NCBI GenBank assembly: GCA_023079485.1
Contig: CM041084.1
Coordinates: 119,396,467 to 119,460,466, forward strand
Direction: 5' to 3'
DNA length: 64,000 nt
Source: Archilochus colubris
Taxonomy: Eukaryota; Chordata; Aves; Apodiformes; Trochilidae
The notes beneath the pieces were generated by a model. That model made no database searches, was not told the DNA's origin, and saw nothing but the letters and a program-made list of their open reading frames with translations. The position numbers and the translations under genes are program-made. Position 1 is the stretch's first letter. The number at the start of each line of letters is the position of its first letter. This document shows, piece after piece, positions 1 to 11,310 of this stretch.

Positions 1-1589
1 CCCATTGCTCTTACTGGGAGTTCTCAAGACTTTTGCAAGTAATAGCCTGAGATCTCTGGTCAGGCACATAGAAAAATAGGAAACATACAGTGGTAACCAC
101 TTAAACTAAGAAGAATTAAATTCTTTACACTAGGATAAACCGAGACCTCTTTACTTGCCCATTATCTATGTATCTTACTGCCATTAAATCAGGAAAACAT
201 ATAGTGAATTTAAAATCAAAACTGTCCTCCACTACACAAACTCAGTCCATTCCTAGGGGCAAGGCCTATGAATAGACTAGGAGGGTGAGAAGAGAAATCA
301 CAGAAAAAAAGGGACAGGAAGCTAGGCAGGAGAAATCTGAGGTCTCTTTGACACAGGTTGACAAGCAGCTGCATGTGGTCATTTAATCAAGATCCACAGA
401 AGTCAAAAGGGGTTGAAATAAAGCTCTGTGTGTGAAGTGATTACCTCCAGTCATGCAATTAATGTGATCTGTCTCCCCAGTATGGGAAACTGAAGCTACA
501 AGATGCATTTGTAAGGGGCCCATCATCTGAGCAGAACTTGAAAAGAATGGAGCCCCACAGGTCCCAGGCTGCAAGGAGTGCTGGATGCTCCCCCAGAGAT
601 GGGCCACCAGTTGTGTTACCTGCTGGGAGGGGGCCCTGCTCATGTCACCAGGTTAGCCACCAGTAGAAAAAGCAATGGAAGAGCTGAGCTTATTGTAGCA
701 TCAGAGAGGAGGAACAGAAGATGGGACCTGTGCAACAAGAGGCAAGAAACCAAGCCCCTGATTGTGCAGAGGGATGAAGAAGCATAAGCTATGCTTCTGG
801 TGGAAGGTGGCATGGTGCCTTCTGCAGCAAGATAGAACTCTCTCTCCATCTGCAGCTGTTTGGTTGGAGAGCAGTGACAGAGCCTTGACAAGAAGAGGAG
901 CAAGCTCTGCCAGAAGAGACATGTGAGGTAGCCATGCCTGACTGAGAGGTGGAAACCAGGGCTAAAAAGTGAAGAAATAGATGTTAGTGCTTGGAGATTG
1001 CCCTCCATGAGAGTCAGAAGCACCCCTCTGTTGCAAGGAGCTGCTGTCCCAGGATGGTTGCTGCTGGCCTGGATGTGGGACACTGAATAAATTGCTGAGT
1101 AATCCAGATTTTGACTATTACGCTTTCCTGCTTTTCCACATGGGCACTAATTGTACCTGCTGTTAGTGCAAACCTTGAACAGATCACGGCAGCCCTCTAA
1201 GGGAAAGGATTAAGGGCATGGAGCTAGAGATGGCATTCTCTACAGAACTGCTGATCAAGGTGAAGAGTTGAGACAGAAGTGGAAATGCAGCTCAGTATGT
1301 GTCTGAAGGCCCCTGTGATCATAGGACTCTGAAGAACAAGAAATGCCAAGGAAAGATAGGATGCATCTGAAAATCTGGGACAAGAACATATTTGCCAACA
1401 GTCCTGCTAACCTACTGAGGAGGGCTTTAAATTAGATTTAAGAAGCATTTCTTCAGAAAAAGATGTGAGGTTCCTTGTGGACATATACCTAGCAATAGCT
1501 TCCCTGCAGTGGTGAAGGCTAACTGCATATCTACACAAAATAGAGCATGGCAAGTAGACTGAAGAATGGGGTTATTTCCCTCTACTGAC
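1..1589. other. Intergenic, no recognised feature
   Basis: I see no splice-supported coding exon, RNA gene or clear repeat boundary here. Short open frames on both strands have no recognisable protein family and no flanking splice sites. The part after about 1,427 may be a badly decayed extension of the CR1 remnant that follows, but I cannot align it with confidence. Confidence 0.5.
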
Positions 1590-1815
1590 CACTGGTGATG
1601 CTGCATCTGGACCTCTGTGTCCAGTTTTGGGGCTCCTAAGATATGTAAACAGAACTGAAAAAATCTAGAGGGCCACCAAGGTATTTGGAGGGATGGCACA
1701 TACATGATGAAAACCTGAAGGAACCAGGTTTGTTTAGCCCAGAGGAAAAAAAAGCTAAAGGAGAGAGGGAACTCTACTTCTTATCTTGAAGTACCTAAAT
1801 GGAGTTCAGAGAGAA
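1590..1815 (+). mobile_element. Old degenerate CR1 LINE fragment
   Basis: The stretch reading 'gcatctggacctctgtgtcc' followed by 'agttttggggctcctaagat' is a decayed version of the CR1 ORF2 region that encodes the 'YCVQFWAP' part of reverse transcriptase. It continues through 'tttagcccagaggaaaa', which matches the CR1 'LFSLEK' region. No reading frame survives and no 3' terminal repeat is seen. It is much more diverged than the copy that starts 300 bases further on, so it is an older insertion. The outer limits are approximate. Confidence 0.55.
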
Positions 1816-2117
1816 AATGGAACCAGACCCAATCATCATGGAGGCACAGCAAGAGGAAAAAGAGGCAACTGTCATAAGCTGCAAGAGAGAAAACGAGTTA
1901 CATGAGACTAGAGTGGGTAACATGGAACTAGGCTATAGCGTCTCCATCTTTCCAAAATTTCAGAATTCAAGGGACAATGTTCTGAGCACCCTGGCCTAAC
2001 ATTGAAGTCACTATGCTTTGAGAAGGCAATTGACTTCAAGAGCTTCCTTCCAACTTAAACATTTTTCATGATTCTTCTCTAAAAGTTAACCGAGTTTCCA
2101 TTTACTTTCAACTTTTC

Positions 2118-2847
2118 AACCCCATGCAGCGCTACAGGCTGGGGACAGAGTGGCTGGAGAGCAGCCAGGCAGAAAGGGACCTGGGAGTCTGGATTGACAG
2201 GAAGCTGAACATGAGCCAGCAGTGTGCCCAGGTAGCCAAGAAGGCCAATGGCATCCTGGCCTGTATCAAAAACAGCGTCACCAGCAGGTCCAGGGAGGTG
2301 ATTCTTCCCCTGTACTCAGCGCTGGTTCAGCCACACCTCGAGTACTGTGTCCAGTTCTGGGCCCCTCAGTTTAAGAAGGATGTAGAGGTCCTGGAACAGG
2401 TCCAAAGGAGGGCAACCAGGCTGGTGAAGGGACTCGAGCACAGGCCCTATGAGGAGAGGCTGAGAGAGCTGGGGCTGTTCAGCCTGAAGAAGAGGAGGCT
2501 CAGGGAAGACCTCATTGCTGTCTACAACTACCTGAAAGGAGGCTGTAGCGAGGTGGGAACTGGACTCTTTTCACAGGCGACCTTCAACAAGACAAGAGGA
2601 CACAGTCTTAAGTTGTGCCAGGGGAGGTTTAGGTTAGATATTAGAAAGAATTTCTTCACGGAGAGGGTGATTAGGCTGTGGAATGGACTGCCCGGGGAGG
2701 TGGTAGATTCTCCGTCCTGGAGACATTTAAAAAAAGACTGGATGTGGCACTCAGTGCCATGGTCTAGCAACTGCTCCGGTGGGTCAAGGGTTGGACTAGA
2801 TGATCTCTGAGGTCCCTTCCAACCCAGCTTATTCTATGATTCTATGA
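2118..2847 (+). mobile_element. CR1 LINE, 5'-truncated, open ORF2 C-terminus
   Basis: This is a non-LTR retrotransposon of the avian CR1 family, truncated at its 5' end as most copies are. One frame stays open for 228 codons (2,124-2,810) and encodes the C-terminal part of ORF2 (the reverse transcriptase protein). Typical CR1 blocks are visible in order: '[18 protein letters not shown]', '[21 protein letters not shown]', '[20 protein letters not shown]', and '[18 protein letters not shown]'. The 3' end has the family's 'attctatgattctatga' repeat at 2,831-2,847. The catalytic part of the reverse transcriptase and the endonuclease are missing, so the copy cannot move by itself. The intact frame suggests a young insertion. 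It faces a similar copy at 3,482-4,045 in the opposite orientation. Confidence 0.9.
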
Positions 2848-3481
2848 ACTTAGCTCCTTGTCACTGTGGACCACACCTTTTTGTTCAGAGATCACATTTT
2901 GCTGTCACTCTAAGGCTAGAGAAAATGTTTTACTACTCCACAATTCACTGTGAATGTTTACTTGGCTCTTGGTGCTCTGCCAGGGAAATACCCTGATAGA
3001 ACTAGCACTGCCATCTCACCCACTGATGTGATCCACATTTAACAGCAGATCATGGCCAAGACATTCTCTGCATACATTAAACAGATCAACTTGTTCTCTC
3101 TTTGCAGGTCACTGCAATAGGAATAAACCACTGAAACAGTGGGTTTGATTACCTTGACAAAATTCCCATAATTGCTTTCACATTTTCTGTCTAATGGACA
3201 GCAACAGACTGACCAGAGGTAGTTTCTGTTCTGCAACAGTCTGCAGAGAGGTAGACACACTTTGAGTTCTTCCATCAGTCAAATGTTATTAATAAGGATC
3301 CTCTATTAATTGGGACAAAATGTTTCTGGGTCACTCAGCATGTGAGTATTGTCTGAAAAATGAGGTGGTGTGGGACTTTGGACTGCACAACTAAAGCTTA
3401 CTTGTAGTCTCTGCATGAGCAATAGCTGCGGATCAGGTGCAACCTCACAGGGGCAGTCACCATGAATAATCTGCCACCTTG
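2848..3481. other. Spacer between two inverted CR1 copies
   Basis: Unique-looking AT-rich DNA without a recognisable gene. It separates the plus-strand CR1 and the minus-strand CR1, whose 3' ends point towards each other, so in RNA it would be the loop of a long stem. Confidence 0.5.
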
Positions 3482-4045
3482 AATCATAGAATCATAGAAT
3501 CATAGAATCGACTGGGTTGGAAGGGACCTCAGAGATCATCGAGTCCAACCCTTGATCCACTACCACTGCAGTTACCAGACCATGGCACTGAGTGCCACAT
3601 CCAGTCTCTTTTGAAATTTCTCCAGGGATGGAGAATCCACTACTTCCCTGGGCAGCCCATTCCAATGTCTGATCACCCTCTCAGTAAAGAAATTCTTTCT
3701 AATGTCCAACCTAAACCTCCCCTGGCACAACTTAAAACCATGCCCTCTTGTCTTGCTGAGAGTTGCCTGGGAAAAGAGCCCAACCCCCACTTGGGCTCCA
3801 ACCTCCTTTCAGGGAGTTGTAGAGAGTGATGAGGTCTCCTCGGAGCCTTCTCTTTTCCAGGCTGAACAGCCCCAGCTCCCTCAGCCTCTCCTCATAGGAT
3901 ATGTGCTTAAGTCCCTTCACCAGCTTAGTTACCCTCATTTGGACCTGCTCCAGGACCTCGATATCCTTCCTAAACTGAGGGGCCCAGAACTGGACACAGT
4001 ACTCAAGGTGTGGTCTCACCAAGGCTGAGTACAGGGGCAGTACAT
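3482..4045 (-). mobile_element. CR1 LINE, 5'-truncated
   Basis: On the plus strand it starts with three 'aatcatag' type repeats (the 3' end of the element) followed by 'gactgggttggaagggacct' and the 'ttaccagaccatggcactga' segment, then runs back through ORF2 to about 4,045. The translation on the minus strand resembles the CR1 blocks of the 2,118-2,847 copy ('[20 protein letters not shown]', '[20 protein letters not shown]') but a frame shift splits it into two frames. It belongs to the same subfamily as the copies at 2,118, 8,013 and 19,828. Confidence 0.9.
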
Positions 4046-6951
4046 TGGTTCCATGCAAGACAATCCTCAGGGTTCTTAACTTCCTTTCTGGGTATTCTTC
4101 AGTATCTCTGGGCACAGCTGCTGGGAGGGATCTTTTTGCCACAGTAGAAAGCAGTTGTGAGGCTGGGAGCATCCCTCAGAGATGATGGAGTCTCTAAAAA
4201 GTTGTTCAGGGTCAGAGCAGAAAGGTGTTTTTTGAGCCCTGTAGTTTTCTCCTGATCCTAACACAATATGGCACAAATTCCCTACTTTCTTGCAAAGGAT
4301 TGGCTGCACTGTTGTTCTGCAGTGCAACTACCTTCAGCTCCAGTAAGAAAGCAGGATAAAGGAGGTTGTATGCCATTTGTTTTAACACAAATGTTTTCCC
4401 TACTCTTCCAGATATAGCAGTTACTATTGTGAGTCTGTGAAACCATGCATTTCTATAAGGTTGTATAAGGGAAAAATGAAAGCAAAAGCAACTTCAAGCA
4501 CTCTCTGTTACAATGTGATCTACATTATGGAAATAATTAAGAATAACATATAAAACATATCAAGGTTTATTTTTACTCTGTTATATTTACACTGTAATTG
4601 CTTTTCTCAAGGAAAGGAAGGGTTTCAAGCATTGGTCTTTGCTAAAGGACCAATAAAAGCACTTCAGACAACAACAGTGTTGGGATTTTTAAGCCTGTAC
4701 CTGTAAAATAGCTGGTAAGAGCTTTTCTAAAACAGTGGGCAAACAAATGACTGGCAAACCAAACATTACACCATAAATACAGCACCAGAAGGGAGCACTT
4801 GTCAATGTTAACAATTCAGAAAATCATTAATGTGCAGGTAGATATTGGAGGATATACTCCACAATATATCCAAATATATATATTGTGGATATATTCCACA
4901 ATAATCCAAACCACAAGGTTGTCATAGGGATTTTGTATATGTAATGGATGCATAGGTGCAGATTTACTCAGAGCTAAAGGGTTCTAGCATTCCATTAGCT
5001 AGAGGGTTCTAGCATTCCAAAATGCCCAGACAGACAATTGTTTATACTATGAGAATGGCAAATTTTTAGGCTTTAAATCAAAACAAACAAAAAAAAATCA
5101 GCAGGGAACCTAGGCAGTTTTCAGGTAGATATAAAAAGGTCTGTTATGGAATTAGATGTTTTCTTATAATTGTATGTCCTCAGTAAAAAATCTCAAGGTC
5201 CAACCTTTGCCTGCAAAACTTATACATTAGATCTGGTTTGGCTCCATCTAGAGATCCATTTACAAATTGTGGTACAGCCATCTGCCATGTCCCTACAGGC
5301 TTTGTCTGAGAGACCAAAAGCTCCATGAAGCTGAGTACCTACAACTATTTATAATGCTGAGATTACTGCTGCTTCTAAATTATGTGCCCTGTCTTTCTTA
5401 GTCACTCCTAGAACGTGGACCCCACAAAATACGTGTAGTTAAGAGGGATTCTTTGTCTAAGTGAATTTTCAGAAAGAAAACAAAACTTCCTGCAGAGACT
5501 GTAGCTTGACATATGTTCTGACACATCCTACTTCATAGGTATTCAACAGCATCCAAACCCATAAATTGATTACAGGAACTGGGCAGCTTTTGGACTGGGG
5601 GCTATTTTCTCTTCCCATCCAAAGCCTGTTCTGGATATAATTCTAACGAATTTTCATGTAACTAATAGTAGTATTGTTAGATCTTGGTCTAAGCACAATT
5701 GCTTGAAATAAACCAGTTTCAACATAATAGAGGAATTGCCTCTGTGTAGCCTTCAGCTATGTGTAGCTTTGTACAGGGGTGTTACCAGGAGGAAGGTTTC
5801 CACAGCATGTTACTGCAGAAGGAGCCTTTCTGTCTGATTGAGCTGTCAACACCATTAACTGAGGCATCTCAACAGGATCCTGAAGGACTTAAAGACCCAG
5901 AAGCCATTCATTGTACTTCTGCACTATGAATACACAGGTTTTAATTCAGCACTTCAAGAGGAGACATTGCAGATGATCCTGGGAAAAATAATCTGTGGAG
6001 GGAGAACTTGATTCTCCTAATTCCCAGATAAAGTCCTGCTTTTCTTCAGGGATTCACAGACTTTTCGTTCATAGTTCCTTCCAACTGATATATAGAACAA
6101 CTCTTACCCACACAGATTTATCTACACCTCTAAAACACTTCATGGAAGACAGTTTATCACTGAAAAATAAATATATATATTCACTTCAAAAGCTCGGGTT
6201 CTGAGAAAAAGAGAAGTTTATTCACACTGTAAAAACCTGGTTCAGGAACACTCAGAAGGAAAACATGGGAAGAAACTAAATATAAAACTAAATAAGAATA
6301 CTAAATATACTCAAGATTTGCATACTAAAAAGCATAATTCAGGCAGAAATAGCCCCTTCTTCTCATGCACACACATTTTGTGAAAGAAAAGAAAGACGAG
6401 AGAACAAATGAAATTAATAATAATCTAGGTGTTTAACAAAATGTGATTTAAATCTAACTACGTGATGATGTTTTAATGTAACATGATTCACTAAATTCAT
6501 ATTTGAAAGATCATGTGTATGTGTCATCACTTGATTCATAAGCTTTGTTCATTTTAGTTTATAGCTTCCTTAGTACAACAACAATCTTCCAGAAAGTCCT
6601 AGTACAGCATCCAGAACAAAAAAACTCAAATTTATCTCAGATCTTGGCTTGCTACTCCACGACAACTGATGACTAATCTAGATTACTTTTCAGTGGAGAA
6701 TCCATGGACTTGGTGAAAAGAACCATGCTAAAGGAAGGGATAGAAATTAAGAGTGTTATTGCATTCCCACTCCCTGTTGTTTTGTGGTTTTTTTAACAGC
6801 TTAAGTTTTCACTGAACCCAGGGGTAAAAACTGTACGAAAAACAAAGCAAAACCAAACAATTTAAATAAGAAGAAGCAAGTAGTGAGTGACTTTCAAAAG
6901 AAGGACTTGCTCATTTGAATATATAACAAAGAGGAAAACTGAGGGAGTAGT
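4046..6951. other. Intergenic, AT-rich
   Basis: No coding exon or RNA gene is recognisable. The one structured site is a set of three mutually complementary arms at 4,858-4,903, reported separately. The rest is AT-rich sequence with many short frames of random appearance. Confidence 0.5.
4858..4903. repeat. Alternating inverted repeats
   Basis: Arm A (tccacaatatat, 4,858-4,869) is perfectly complementary to arm B (atatattgtgga, 4,878-4,889) across an 8-nt loop. The last nine bases of arm B (4,881-4,889) are in turn perfectly complementary to arm C (tccacaata, 4,895-4,903) across a 5-nt loop. Only one of the two hairpins can form at a time. No element family is recognised. Confidence 0.7.
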
Positions 6952-7915
6952 CACAGAATCATAGAAATGTTTTGGTTGGAAAAGACCCTTAAAATCATCA
7001 AATCAAATTGTTAATCCAGGACTGCCAAGTCCACCACTAAACTATGTCCCCCACATCTACACATCTTTTAAATGCCTCCTGGGATGGTGACTCAACCACT
7101 TCCTTGGGTTGCCTGTTTCAATGCTTGACAGCCCTTTCAGTGAATAGATTTCTCCTAGTATCCATCTAGTATCCAGTCTCCTCTGGTGTAACTTAAGAAC
7201 ATTTCCTCTTGTTCTATCACTTGTTACTAGGGAGAAGAGACAGACCCCCACATTGCTGCAACCTCCTTTCAGGTAGTTGTTGAGATAGATAAGGTCTCCC
7301 CTCACTCTCCTTTTCTTAAGGCTAAACAAACCCAGTTCCCTCAGCCACTCCTCATAAGGATGTTGCTTTAGGCCCTTCAGCAGCTTTGTTGCTCTTCACT
7401 GGACAAGCTCCAGTACCTCAGTGTACCTCTTTATTGTAGTGAGAGGCCCACAAATGAACTCAGGATTCAAGGTGAGACCTCACCAATGCCAAGTACAAGG
7501 GCAGGATCACTTCCCCAGTCCTTCTGGCAGCACTGCTGCTGATACAAGCCAGGATGCTGCTGGCCTTCTTAGACACCTTGGCTCACATTCGGCCACCTGT
7601 CAATCACTCCCCTAAAAGCTGCCTTTCCTTCTGGATAGCTTTCCAGCCTCTCTTCCCCAAGTATGCAGTGTTTCCTGGGATTGTTGTGACCCAGGTGCAG
7701 AACCCAGAACTCGGGCTTGTAGAACCTCATACAATTGACATCAGCCCATTGATCCAGCCTGTCCGGATCCCTCTGTAGAGTGTTTCTACCCTCAGGCAGA
7801 TTAACACTCCCACTTAACTTGGTGTCATCTGCAGACTTACTGAGGATACACTCAATCCTCTAGTTCAGATCACTGAGAAGTATATTACACAGAACTGGCC
7901 CAAATAATGAGCACA
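6952..7915 (-). mobile_element. Long old CR1 LINE fragment
   Basis: Starts with a degraded 'cacagaatcatagaa' 3' end and 'ggttggaaaagacc', then extends about 950 bases back into ORF2. Recognisable parts include the minus-strand peptide '[16 protein letters not shown]' around 7,280-7,329 and, further in, typical CR1 text such as 'ttggtgtcatctgcagactt' at about 7,820 and 'acagaactggccc' at about 7,890. Many frame shifts and a different 3' segment from the copy at 3,482 mark it as an older subfamily. It is the longest CR1 fragment in the window. The right limit is approximate. Confidence 0.8.
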
Positions 7916-8012
7916 GTCCACAGATGCTGCTTCTCTGCTGGTTCAGCCAACTCCCACTCCAGCTGAAAACTGCTGGCTCAGACCTGGCTCTGGACCCAGT
8001 TCTCTTTGCAGG

Positions 8013-8105
8013 ATCACAGAATCATTCGGGTTGGAAAGGACCTCTGAGATCATCAAGTCCACCTTTGATCCACTACCACCGTGGTTACCAGACCATGGCA
8101 CTGAG
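8013..8105 (-). mobile_element. CR1 3'-end fragment
   Basis: About 93 bases of CR1 3' end: 'atcacagaatcattcgggtt', the 'gagatcatcaagtcc' block and 'gttaccagaccatggcactg'. Same subfamily as the copy at 3,482-4,045 but with only the terminal segment. Confidence 0.8.
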
Positions 8106-10766
8106 AAAGGTACATAAATCGGTATTTAAACTGCATATGCAAGTTTGGTGCTGCAGGACTACAGGAACCAAAATTGTCTTCTAAAATTCTCATACCGTGC
8201 TTGTCTGGAGTAATGAACATTTTGGCAGGAGGAAGAATATCTGTATTTATGTCAAGTCTAAATTTATTTAACATCCACGATAGATGTCTATAGACCAAAA
8301 GATACTCAAGCCAGTAGGATAACTCGGACCATATGTAACTCTGAGTTCAAAAGAAAACATAGTCATTACTCAGAAAAACTCAGTTTCTAAGAAGTGTGGG
8401 TAATTTTCGCTGCAGACTGATAGATATAAATATAAACCTGTCTCAGTCACAGAAGATATCTCTGTGCACAGCAACCACTTCTCAGGTACACTCGACTGAT
8501 CTGCTAAAAAGAGCACAGACTATTACCACCTTTCCAGGTACCTCTGAAAACTTGAGCTGGGGGTTCACTTCCTAGAAAACTAAAGCCCAGACAGGATTTT
8601 AGACAGAAAGTCCTAACACTATGTGCAAGGATAGTTCAGCTGGGGAGTTGTGGAAAAGGAGGAAGGAATCACTCTTTTATAATGGTAGTTTCTCAAGTAC
8701 CTCTTCCCCTAGATTATAGCAATCTGGATTCAAAGCCCTTTTCCCAGGCACAAACACCAGCTCCCCAGCACTGCTTTACATACTTCCTTCCAGGCTGCAG
8801 ATACCCCTCCTGTTCCTGCAGGCTTAGTCTTGGCTTGGCTCACAGTCTGCCAGGTAAACCTTGGCAAGTCATGGTGTCTGTGCAGGTCTGCAGTAGGAAG
8901 AGGGTAGTCCTGACATCAGTGATGAAGTACTTCAAAGTCTGCTAAGAAGAACGCTGTCCTACAAAGGCTTTAGAAATGGAAGCTATTAACAGTAGGTAGA
9001 AACATTTATCCTTTGCTTAGGAAAGACAGGGAGGGATTGCAATCCAACAGAGTAGAAACGAACACCACGATAGCAGAAAGCCAGATGTTAGGACAGGGAG
9101 GCTAAAAGGCAGTTCAGTCCTTTTTCATGAGGTATTGGAAACAAACTAGCCTGGAAATACTGTGCATAGTCTCTGGAGTCACTCACTTCTCTCTACATTG
9201 AGTCAGCTAATTTTTAGTTTTATGCAGTAGGTCAGAGCACATCAAAGGATTAAAGAAATGTTGCGGAGCTTTTTCTACCAGCATCCAAAAGTTAAACATA
9301 CATTGTGATGAAATTATTGAGTGCTATTGTGGTGTCCTACACATGAGATAATTAGAGTGATCAAGACTTTAAAACTTCAATTAAACTTCATTGTGCAATA
9401 AAAAGCATAATCTTGTGGATAACAGATGCCATCAGATATGACAGAGTGCATTCATCTTTGCATAGCTCCAAACAAAATACAATGGGAGTGGCAACACAGG
9501 GTGTGAGTGGAGCTTCAAGCCACTGCTGCAGGGCCTGGGCAGCACACGTTCACCCCAACCAGACAGCACTCCAGGCAAACCCCAAAGCCAGTGAAGTCCT
9601 ACAAAACATCTCTGGCTGCCAGAGCAACTCAGCATGGCAAGTGTGTAAAGCACGTGGTAAGCTGGCTGGTTAATCTGGATTCAAAGCCTCCTGCACTGCC
9701 AAAACTCTGCTCAGCAAGCAGGGTTGGACTTGCCTCCCCCTGCTCCCCTTTCCTCCCCTGCCCTAGATTTTACTCTATATGTGGCTTCTTCCCCATACAC
9801 ACCCCATGGTGGCCCTATGACTGTATGCTCTCCTCTCTTTGTTTTGCTCCAACCAAGTACCTACTTATTTCAAAATGAAAGACATTTGGTGCAATGAGTA
9901 GTTTATGTGAAGAAACACTTAGCAGATAAAAAACTGCTTTTGTGGAGTTTTTTAGCTTTAGAAAAATAACTCAGGGAAAATTGCTTACAGCTCTGAACTT
10001 GGAAAATTTGCTCTGATTTACAATATGACCAATCAACTTGGCCCAGGTGACAAGTACTACTCATTTTCACACATAAGGCTAGGAATGGCCAGTGGGATCA
10101 TCTACAGACTGCAAAAAAGATATCAGTTTTGTGTAAAAAATTGTTACTGTTCTTTCTTGTTCTTAGGATTTGCAGTTCATGAGCTCAGTACTTGATTTTT
10201 CAGATTCTTCAATCACAAAAGACTTCACCATGTAAGAGCCTACTAACATCTAAACTGCTATTTATTATTATTTTTAGATCCTAAACTTGGATCTTTGGGG
10301 ATCCTAGGTGCCTAGAGTAGTTTAGTATGGTAAAAAAACATTTTAGTAAAAACAAATATGCAAAGGAGAATGAGGAGTTCACCAAAGAGAACTGGCACAA
10401 TCATGTTAAAGATCCCTGAAGACAACAAATTTCCCACTACAACTTAAACCTAATGAAACTAGTTGAGCAGAACATTTCACCTGGGATCTGGGAGACTAAA
10501 ACTTTGTTCCCATCAAAGCTTGACTGTCTTCAGATTCCTATCTCTGCTCTGCAGTTTCCTAACCTAGGCTAAAATTGGGATCTTCTGATTTTAAGGACCA
10601 ACATGTAGAGGTTTTCTCACAGTTCTGTGGAGTCTTCTGGAAGTTGGGAGATAGAAGGAATGATATGAACAAAGCACATAGATCTAGTTTCCTAAGTGTG
10701 AGCAAACCAGCTGTATGAAGCTAGGAAACCTTATTGCTTGCTGGGGACTCAGAATTGTCAGGAAGT
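8106..10766. other. Intergenic, no recognised feature
   Basis: I see no gene, RNA gene or clear transposon. Open frames near 9,413-9,878 overlap on both strands and have no family resemblance or splice signals. The last 70 bases (about 10,700-10,757) contain one copy of a direct repeat whose partner lies at about 11,885-11,944. Confidence 0.45.
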
Positions 10767-11060
10767 TGTCATGGTTTGGGCCAGCATAGAACTAATTTTA
10801 TTTCTAGTAATTTTACTTTTCAGTTAAGTCTCTTCTAAATAACTGCACTTACTGAAATTAACAGCATGTTTTCCAGCCAGCATCTGCTTCTAGGACTGAT
10901 AACCTTGGGTGTTCATAGTTACTGCTGGAGAATGGTATGCAGAACCAAGGCCACAGCAGGGTTCTGCTTAACATCTTAAGTTCTGGCAACAAAAGGGAAT
11001 AAAGGGCTCACACCTGTGACCCTTCTGTGGGGAGAAACACACCAGATAGGTGACCAAACT
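10767..11060 (+). mobile_element. Probable solo LTR of an endogenous retrovirus
   Basis: A segment beginning TGTCATGG at 10,767 with 'cagcatagaactaatttt' and 'acttactgaaattaacagca' resembles, from memory, LTRs of avian ERVL-type elements. It contains an AATAAA-type signal near 10,999, as an LTR would. No gag, pol or env reading frame lies on either side, so it would be a solo LTR or a fragment. I could not find a clean CA end or a target-site duplication; the right limit is set by the start of the next CR1 copy. Family assignment is uncertain. Confidence 0.45.
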
Positions 11061-11071
11061 CGACCAAAGAG

Positions 11072-11310
11072 ATGAGATTTCATTTACACACTAGGAAAAA
11101 ATTATTTCCTGTGAGGGTGATGGGACGCTGGAACAGGTTGCCCAAGGAAGTTGTGGCTGCCCCCTCCCTGGAAGTGTTCAAGGCCAGGCTGGATGGGGCC
11201 TTGGGCAACCTGATCTGGTGGGAGGTGTCCCTGCCCATGCAGGGGAGTTGGAACTAGAGGATCTTTAAGGTCCCTTCCCATAAAACACTGGATGAGTCTG
11301 TGATTCTATA
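11072..11310 (+). mobile_element. CR1 LINE 3' fragment
   Basis: Plus-strand CR1 3' end. A 61-codon frame (11,072-11,257) encodes the terminal ORF2 peptide with '[20 protein letters not shown]' and 'LGNLIWWEVSLPMQGSWN'. It ends with 'gattctata' at about 11,310. The 'gatggggccttgggcaac' segment defines a subfamily different from the copies at 2,118 and 3,482, and shared with 16,114, 46,457 and 62,531. Confidence 0.85.

Noticed and set aside
3572..4172. Minus-strand frames of 72 and 146 codons
   Set aside because: They are the frame-shifted ORF2 remnant of a CR1 copy, not a host gene.
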